Below the pieces are notes generated by a model that worked only from the letters and a program-made list of their open reading frames with translations, ran no database searches and was not told the origin of the DNA. Positions 1 to 5,777 of a stretch of DNA of 5,777 bases are shown here, piece after piece. Made by a program: the position numbers and the translations under genes. The stretch is from Pseudomonadota bacterium (GTDB taxonomy: Bacteria; Pseudomonadota; Alphaproteobacteria; Caulobacterales; Caulobacteraceae). Location of the stretch: NCBI GenBank assembly GCA_023445955.1, contig JAEXJH010000523.1, positions 1 through 5,777 of the forward strand. Direction: 5' to 3'. The number at the start of each line of letters is the position of its first letter. Position 1 is the first letter of the stretch.

Positions 1-244
1 CCACAGGCCCCATTCCTAGACGCCCGCGTCGCACCTGACCAGCCCTCGGCCTGGGCCGCCGAGAAGGATACTTCGCGCGACGAGACTTGACCGCCGAGCG
101 CAGCGACCAGCTCGGCGTGACCCGCCAGGGCCTCGTCCCAGCTGGCGTAACGCGCGCGTCGATCTCATCTCCGTTCTTGAAGACCGCCGACTCGAAGACG
201 ACCGCCCGGTGGAAACCGGGCGAACCGGCCGGCCCTTGGTCCAT
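1..244 (-). pseudogene. Small hypothetical protein gene, apparently frameshifted and cut by the left window edge
   Basis: Read from ATG at 244, the minus strand gives a hypothetical protein beginning MDQGPAGSPGFHRAVVFES, then AVFKNGDEIDAR, with coding-like G/C third positions. An in-frame TGA lies at 274-272, so translation cannot start much further upstream. After the (CG)4 run at 151-158 this frame becomes low-complexity (Arg/Pro/Trp-rich). Another frame continues sensibly as RYASWDEALAGHAELVAALG. Removing one CG unit joins the halves as EIDARYASWDEALAGHAELV. The joined pattern (FES-x-VF near the start, then RYxSWDEAxxGHAxLV) resembles, from memory, a family of small phage- or genome-island-associated proteins of unknown function with FETMVF and RYxTWxEAxxGH motifs. 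No function can be given. Both frames stay open to the edge, so the C-terminus is unseen. No clear ribosome-binding site precedes ATG 244. It could be a pseudogene, a real overlapping frame, or a sequencing error. Confidence 0.42.
151..158. repeat. (CG)4 dinucleotide run at the putative frameshift
   Basis: Four tandem CG units sit exactly where the minus-strand reading frame of the small left-edge gene appears to break. Three units would give the continuous reading D-A-R-Y-A-S-W-D-E. Four units shift the frame. Replication slippage in a short dinucleotide run is a simple explanation, but a run this short is also common by chance in such GC-rich DNA. Confidence 0.5.
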
Positions 245-400
245 GGCGGTAAAAACGGTTGAGACCTGGAGTCAAGGCTTGATGGGCGTGCGGACCACGG
301 CGCGGCGGCGGGATGATCGACGTGTTCCCGCGGGGGCAGGCCTTGGTCCGTGCGGCTAAGAAAAGTTTTACGAAGCGCATCTTGCCAATCGGCCGTTGGA

Positions 401-415
401 GCGGAACCGTTCCGC
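401..415. promoter_or_regulatory. Perfect 15-bp palindrome (candidate operator) upstream of the ExoD-family gene
   Basis: GCGGAAC-C-GTTCCGC is a perfect inverted repeat with 7-base arms around a single central base, ending 40 bases before the GTG start at 456. The one-base centre cannot form a hairpin loop, so a dimeric DNA-binding protein is a better explanation than an RNA structure. It carries GAAC and GTTC halves but not the direct GTTC-N7-GTTC arrangement of alphaproteobacterial LexA boxes. No regulator can be named. The rest of 245-455 holds an AT-rich patch at 359-370 and no convincing -35/-10 pair or gene. Confidence 0.4.
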
Positions 416-444
416 AGCGCCGCGGTTCGATTAGCCTGAAGATG

Positions 445-450
445 AAGAGG
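445..450 (+). promoter_or_regulatory. Ribosome-binding site of the ExoD-family gene
   Basis: AAGAGG lies 5 bases before the GTG at 456 and decides that start over GTG 465 and ATG 558, which lack a comparable site. A nine-codon micro-ORF (ATG at 442, stop ending at 468) overlaps this site in another frame. Its own start has no ribosome-binding site, so it is probably fortuitous. Confidence 0.55.
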
Positions 451-455
451 TCTAG

Positions 456-1133
456 GTGCGGCGGGTGAGACGTAGCGAGACATTCCCGATCGAACCGTCC
501 GACCTGCCGCCTGCAGCGTTCAACATATTCTCACGGCGCCAGTCGATTTCGAACGTGATGCTTCAATTGGCGGCCACGGCCAATGAGACCGTGACCGTCC
601 GAGATCTTGTGAACCATTTCGGTGAACGGGCTTTTGGGGCGCTTCTGCTGATCTTCTCCATTCCAAACGCCCTGCCGATGCCGCCAGGGGTGTCGCTGCT
701 GATCGGCGTGCCTCTCGTGCTCATCACCTATCAAATCATGCTCGGCAGTCCCCGGCTCTGGTTGCCCCGGACGATGATGGATCGCGGTGTGTCGCGAACG
801 ACGTTCATCGCCATGAGCCTGCGGATCCTGCCCACCTTGCGCCGCATCGAACTGGTGGTGAGGCCGCGTTTCCAGGGCTTGTTCCATCCCGTGGGAGACC
901 GCCTACTCGGCGCCGCGGCGTTCGTTCTGGCCTTGGCCAGCTTTGTGCCCATCCCGTTTGGCCACCTTTTGCCGGCTCTGGCGCTGGTGGCGTTCGGGTT
1001 CGGCCTGATCGAATTCGACGGAGTGGCCATCCTGGTTGGATGGCTCGTGGGCGCGTTTAGCATCGGCGTACTAGCGCTTCTGTCTCACTCGCTAATCGAA
1101 GGCGCGAACCACCTCCTGGCGATGTGGCATTAG
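456..1133 (+). CDS. exoD: ExoD-family (exopolysaccharide synthesis ExoD-like) integral membrane protein
   Basis: This is a 225-residue protein with a GTG start and TAG stop. It matches the ExoD family (Pfam ExoD), first described in rhizobial exopolysaccharide synthesis and nodule invasion; the biochemical role of the family is not established. A soluble N-terminus (about residues 1-55, with VTVRDLVNHFGERAFGALLL at 46-65) is typical of the family. It is followed by hydrophobic segments at roughly 60-75, 78-96, 150-166, 170-186 and 188-210. The family's two proline motifs are both present: IPNALPMPPG (69-78) and VPIPFGHLLPA (164-174). The basic loop between them (100-148) is probably cytoplasmic. 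Length is slightly above the usual ~200 residues because of about 34 N-terminal residues ahead of Met35, so a shorter product from ATG 558 is possible. The gene stands alone, convergent with dnaE2. Codon use is slightly less GC-biased than in imuB-dnaE2. The family assignment is confident. A direct role in exopolysaccharide here is inference, since no eps genes are visible. Confidence 0.88.
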   Translation: MRRVRRSETFPIEPSDLPPAAFNIFSRRQSISNVMLQLAATANETVTVRDLVNHFGERAFGALLLIFSIPNALPMPPGVSLLIGVPLVLITYQIMLGSPRLWLPRTMMDRGVSRTTFIAMSLRILPTLRRIELVVRPRFQGLFHPVGDRLLGAAAFVLALASFVPIPFGHLLPALALVAFGFGLIEFDGVAILVGWLVGAFSIGVLALLSHSLIEGANHLLAMWH

Positions 1134-1138
1134 GGTCT

Positions 1139-1209
1139 TGGCAGGAAAGTCCGCACAAAACCGCGACTGTTATCGTCTACGCCGCTTAGAGATGTCGCGG
1201 AGTCTGCCA
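1139..1209. repeat. Nested inverted repeat in the convergent intergenic gap
   Basis: TGGCAG (1139-1144) pairs with CTGCCA (1204-1209), and inside it CCGCGAC (1161-1167) pairs with GTCGCGG (1194-1200), leaving a 26-base loop and an asymmetric internal bulge. It begins 6 bases after the ExoD-family stop, so it could fold in the 3' end of that transcript and stabilise it or help end transcription. There is no T-run after the second arm, so it is not a classical intrinsic terminator. The fold is not energetically evaluated and may be chance. Confidence 0.3.
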
Positions 1210-1257
1210 GCTAAAACTGTCACTTGGCGCTGATGTTGGCTGGCGGGCGGCTGGTCA

Positions 1258-1279
1258 GCGCGGCGCTATCACACCGCGC
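1258..1279. repeat. GC hairpin (6-bp stem, 10-base loop) downstream of dnaE2
   Basis: GCGCGG (1258-1263) and CCGCGC (1274-1279) form an all-GC stem around a 10-base loop. It is second in line after the hairpin nearest the dnaE2 stop. Two stems in tandem at a convergent gene junction fit a transcript-end region, although no U-tract follows on either strand. Confidence 0.3.
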
Positions 1280-1283
1280 AGAG

Positions 1284-1312
1284 CCTGGCCGGCGTCCGAC
1301 GCACGGGCCAGG
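1284..1312 (-). terminator. Candidate terminator hairpin of the imuB-dnaE2 transcript
   Basis: CCTGGCC (1284-1290) and GGCCAGG (1306-1312) form a perfect 7-bp GC stem, with an inner GCGT/ACGC pairing (1292-1295 with 1299-1302) in the 15-base loop. On the minus strand it starts 4 bases after the dnaE2 stop, the expected place for an operon end. It lacks a downstream U-run, so it may be a GC-type terminator, a transcript-stabilising stem or simply a structure that aids Rho-dependent ending. Confidence 0.4.
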
Positions 1313-1316
1313 GGGC

Positions 1317-4477
<3,161 letters not shown>

Positions 4478-4481
<4 letters not shown>

Positions 4482-4492
4482 CCAAACACCCC
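4478..4492 (-). promoter_or_regulatory. imuB-dnaE2 translational coupling junction
   Basis: The dnaE2 ATG (4481-4479) and imuB TGA (4480-4478) share the sequence ATGA. GGGG at 4492-4489 on the minus strand, inside the last imuB codons, is a weak ribosome-binding site 7 bases before the ATG. The overlap indicates that ribosomes finishing imuB reinitiate on dnaE2, which would keep the two partner proteins in proportion. It also fixes the dnaE2 start. Confidence 0.8.
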
Positions 4493-5777
4493 GGCCATGA
4501 ACCAGCGCTGGCTGCCGCTGGCCAGGTCCTCGCCATCGCCGTCGCGGTAGATCCAATAGCGCTCGCCACCCTCGTCCTCGACCTGGAAGTAGTCGCGCGA
4601 GCGCGCCAGCTCGGCGTCGGCCTTCCACCATTCGCCAAACACCCGCTCGGGGCCGTCGGCGCAACGCACGCGCCGGCGCACCCCACGCCAGGTGAACCAG
4701 GCCGGCGGCTGGTCTGGCAGCAGCGCCACGGTCTCGATCGGCTCGGGACGCGGGAAGAACCGGGTCGGGCGCGGCCAGTCGACGGGCCAGGAAAAGGCGG
4801 CCGGGCGCTCCAGGGCCGGCGCCTTGCGCACGCTGCGCTCGGGAATGTCGCTGTCGGCGCTGGCCAGGCGGTAGACGCTTTCGGCCCCCAGCCGCAGGGC
4901 CAGCGTGTCGATCAGGCCCGACAGATCGGCGCCGGCGCGGCGGCCGGCCAGAGCGTCGCCTTGCTTGTAGGTCAAGGCCTCGGCGCCCGGCGCGGCCAGC
5001 ACCATCTTGTCGATCCCAAAACCCGGATCGATGGTCTCCAGTTTCTCGCACAGGAGCTTGGCCAGCCGCGGCGCGTCGCGCGAGGGGCCCGACAGGCCCA
5101 GGCGCGCGGTTTCGATGCGGTTGTCGACCCGGAAGAAGAACGCGTCGAGCGCCTTGGCCCCGAGGCTGGCAGCTTCGAGGGCGGCGCACAGTTCGACGGT
5201 CAGTTCGCCCAGATAGCGGGCCATGGTCTCGGGCGCGCCGATCGGCTCGGCGAAGATCTTGGCCGCCCGCAGCGTCTCGCGCGCGAACACCGGCTCGATC
5301 GGCTCGCGCTCGCGGCCCAGGGCCTGGTCGAGACGCCGGATGGGCTCCAGGCCAAAGCGATGGGCCAGCGGGCCCTTGGCTGCGGCGTCCAGCTCGCCGA
5401 TGGTTTCCAGGCCCGGCTTGGCCAGGGCCTGGACGAGTTCGGCGGGCAGACGCAGGGCCGCGACCGGCAGCGGGTGAAGCTCGCGGCCGAGCGCGCCTTG
5501 CGGAACGACGAAGACCGGACGCAGGCTGTAGCGGGCCAGAGCGTGGGCGCCGCCCCAGCTGTCGGCGATCGCCACCTTGGCCGACAAGCCGGCCTTGGTG
5601 AGCCGATCGCGGATGTCGATCAGCATCTTCTCCTCGCCGCCGAACAGGTGGGCGCAGCCAGTGGCGTCGATGACCAGCCCGTCGGGTGGATCGGCCGCGA
5701 CGCTGGGCGAATAGAGCCGCTGGGCCCAGAGCGCCAAGCGCTGCAGGGCCGCCAGGTCGGCCTCGGCGGCGAGGTCG
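4478..5777 (-). CDS. imuB: ImuB, catalytically inactive Y-family polymerase homologue (N-terminus beyond the right edge)
   Basis: The last 432 residues are visible (first full codon at 5776). Full ImuB proteins are around 500 residues, so roughly 60-90 are missing. In the family ImuB is a non-catalytic adaptor that brings DnaE2 and ImuA to the sliding clamp. The palm segment [20 protein letters not shown] (visible residues 22-41) followed by AHLFGGEE aligns with the SIDE...D-x-T-G segment of active Y-family enzymes. The SIDE motif reads PPDG, so the catalytic glutamate is glycine, as expected for ImuB. A helix-hairpin-helix-like stretch lies at 110-150 ([20 protein letters not shown] to [10 protein letters not shown]), then a little-finger-like region at 175-300. 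YKQGDALAG (270-278) sits where ImuB proteins often have a Q-x-x-L/F clamp motif, but here it is degenerate. The C-terminal region is characteristic of Imu[11 protein letters not shown] (341-350), [11 protein letters not shown] (360-370), [18 protein letters not shown] (394-411) and RWFMAGVFG at the end. It is first in the visible part of the imuB-dnaE2 operon; imuA is expected upstream. LexA control is family knowledge, not visible here. Confidence 0.95.

Noticed and set aside
45..63. CTCGGC/GCCGAG stem with a 7-base loop, considered as a terminator
   Set aside because: It falls inside the putative left-edge coding sequence, has no T-run, and such stems are frequent in GC-rich coding DNA.
234..349. 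Nine-base direct repeat CCTTGGTCC at 234-242 and 341-349
   Set aside because: Short, single pair, no associated element. Likely coincidence.
409..428. Two GTTC words upstream of the ExoD-family gene, checked as an SOS (LexA) box
   Set aside because: Spacing between the words is 12 bases, not the 7 required for the alphaproteobacterial GTTC-N7-GTTC box.
16..483. 155-codon minus-strand open frame across the left region and the start of the ExoD-family gene
   Set aside because: Ser/Arg/Pro-rich composition without family resemblance; it crosses the ExoD-family start and overlaps the better-supported frame read from 244.
1143..1153. AGGAAAGTCCG, which resembles the conserved 5' segment of RNase P RNA
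   Set aside because: The other conserved RNase P segments are absent and the gap of 183 bases is too short for the ~350-400-base RNA. Chance match.
4482..5189. 236-codon upstream extension of the dnaE2 frame
   Set aside because: It lies inside imuB, is Arg/Pro/Gly-rich and domainless, and DnaE2 proteins begin near the [11 protein letters not shown] segment; ATG 4481 overlapping the imuB stop is the natural start.

Overview
The window comes from a GC-rich bacterium, most likely an alphaproteobacterium of the Caulobacter/Phenylobacterium type. This rests on strong G/C bias at third codon positions, an ImuB-DnaE2 mutagenesis cassette and an ExoD-family membrane protein. The genus is an inference from remembered family resemblance; no search was run.

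Layout: (i) 1-244, minus strand, holds a probable small hypothetical gene that runs off the left edge. It appears to be frameshifted at a (CG)4 run. (ii) 245-455 is a short divergent intergenic region with a perfect 15-bp palindrome (401-415) and a ribosome-binding site for the next gene. (iii) 456-1133, plus strand, encodes a 225-residue ExoD-family multi-membrane-spanning protein. (iv) 1134-1316 is a convergent gap with no gene but several inverted repeats, including a strong GC hairpin just after the dnaE2 stop. (v) 4481-1317, minus strand, encodes complete DnaE2 (ImuC), an error-prone C-family DNA polymerase of 1054 residues. (vi) 5777-4478, minus strand, encodes the C-terminal 432 residues of ImuB, an inactive Y-family polymerase homologue that is cut by the right edge. 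imuB and dnaE2 overlap by 4 bases (ATGA), so they are almost certainly one transcript. imuA and the SOS (LexA) promoter would be expected beyond the right edge.

In characterised systems ImuB acts as the hub that links the sliding clamp, ImuA and DnaE2, and DnaE2 performs the mutagenic lesion bypass. The most striking observation is that this DnaE2 carries tyrosine (Y534) where the third catalytic aspartate of C-family polymerases is expected (K-V-D in the family, K-V-Y here). The other two catalytic aspartates (D385, D387) and all surrounding motifs are intact. If real, the polymerase should be catalytically dead or strongly impaired, and the cassette would consist of two polymerase-like proteins that both lack a normal active site. 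A sequencing error or a fresh point mutation is the main alternative, because a single base explains the change.
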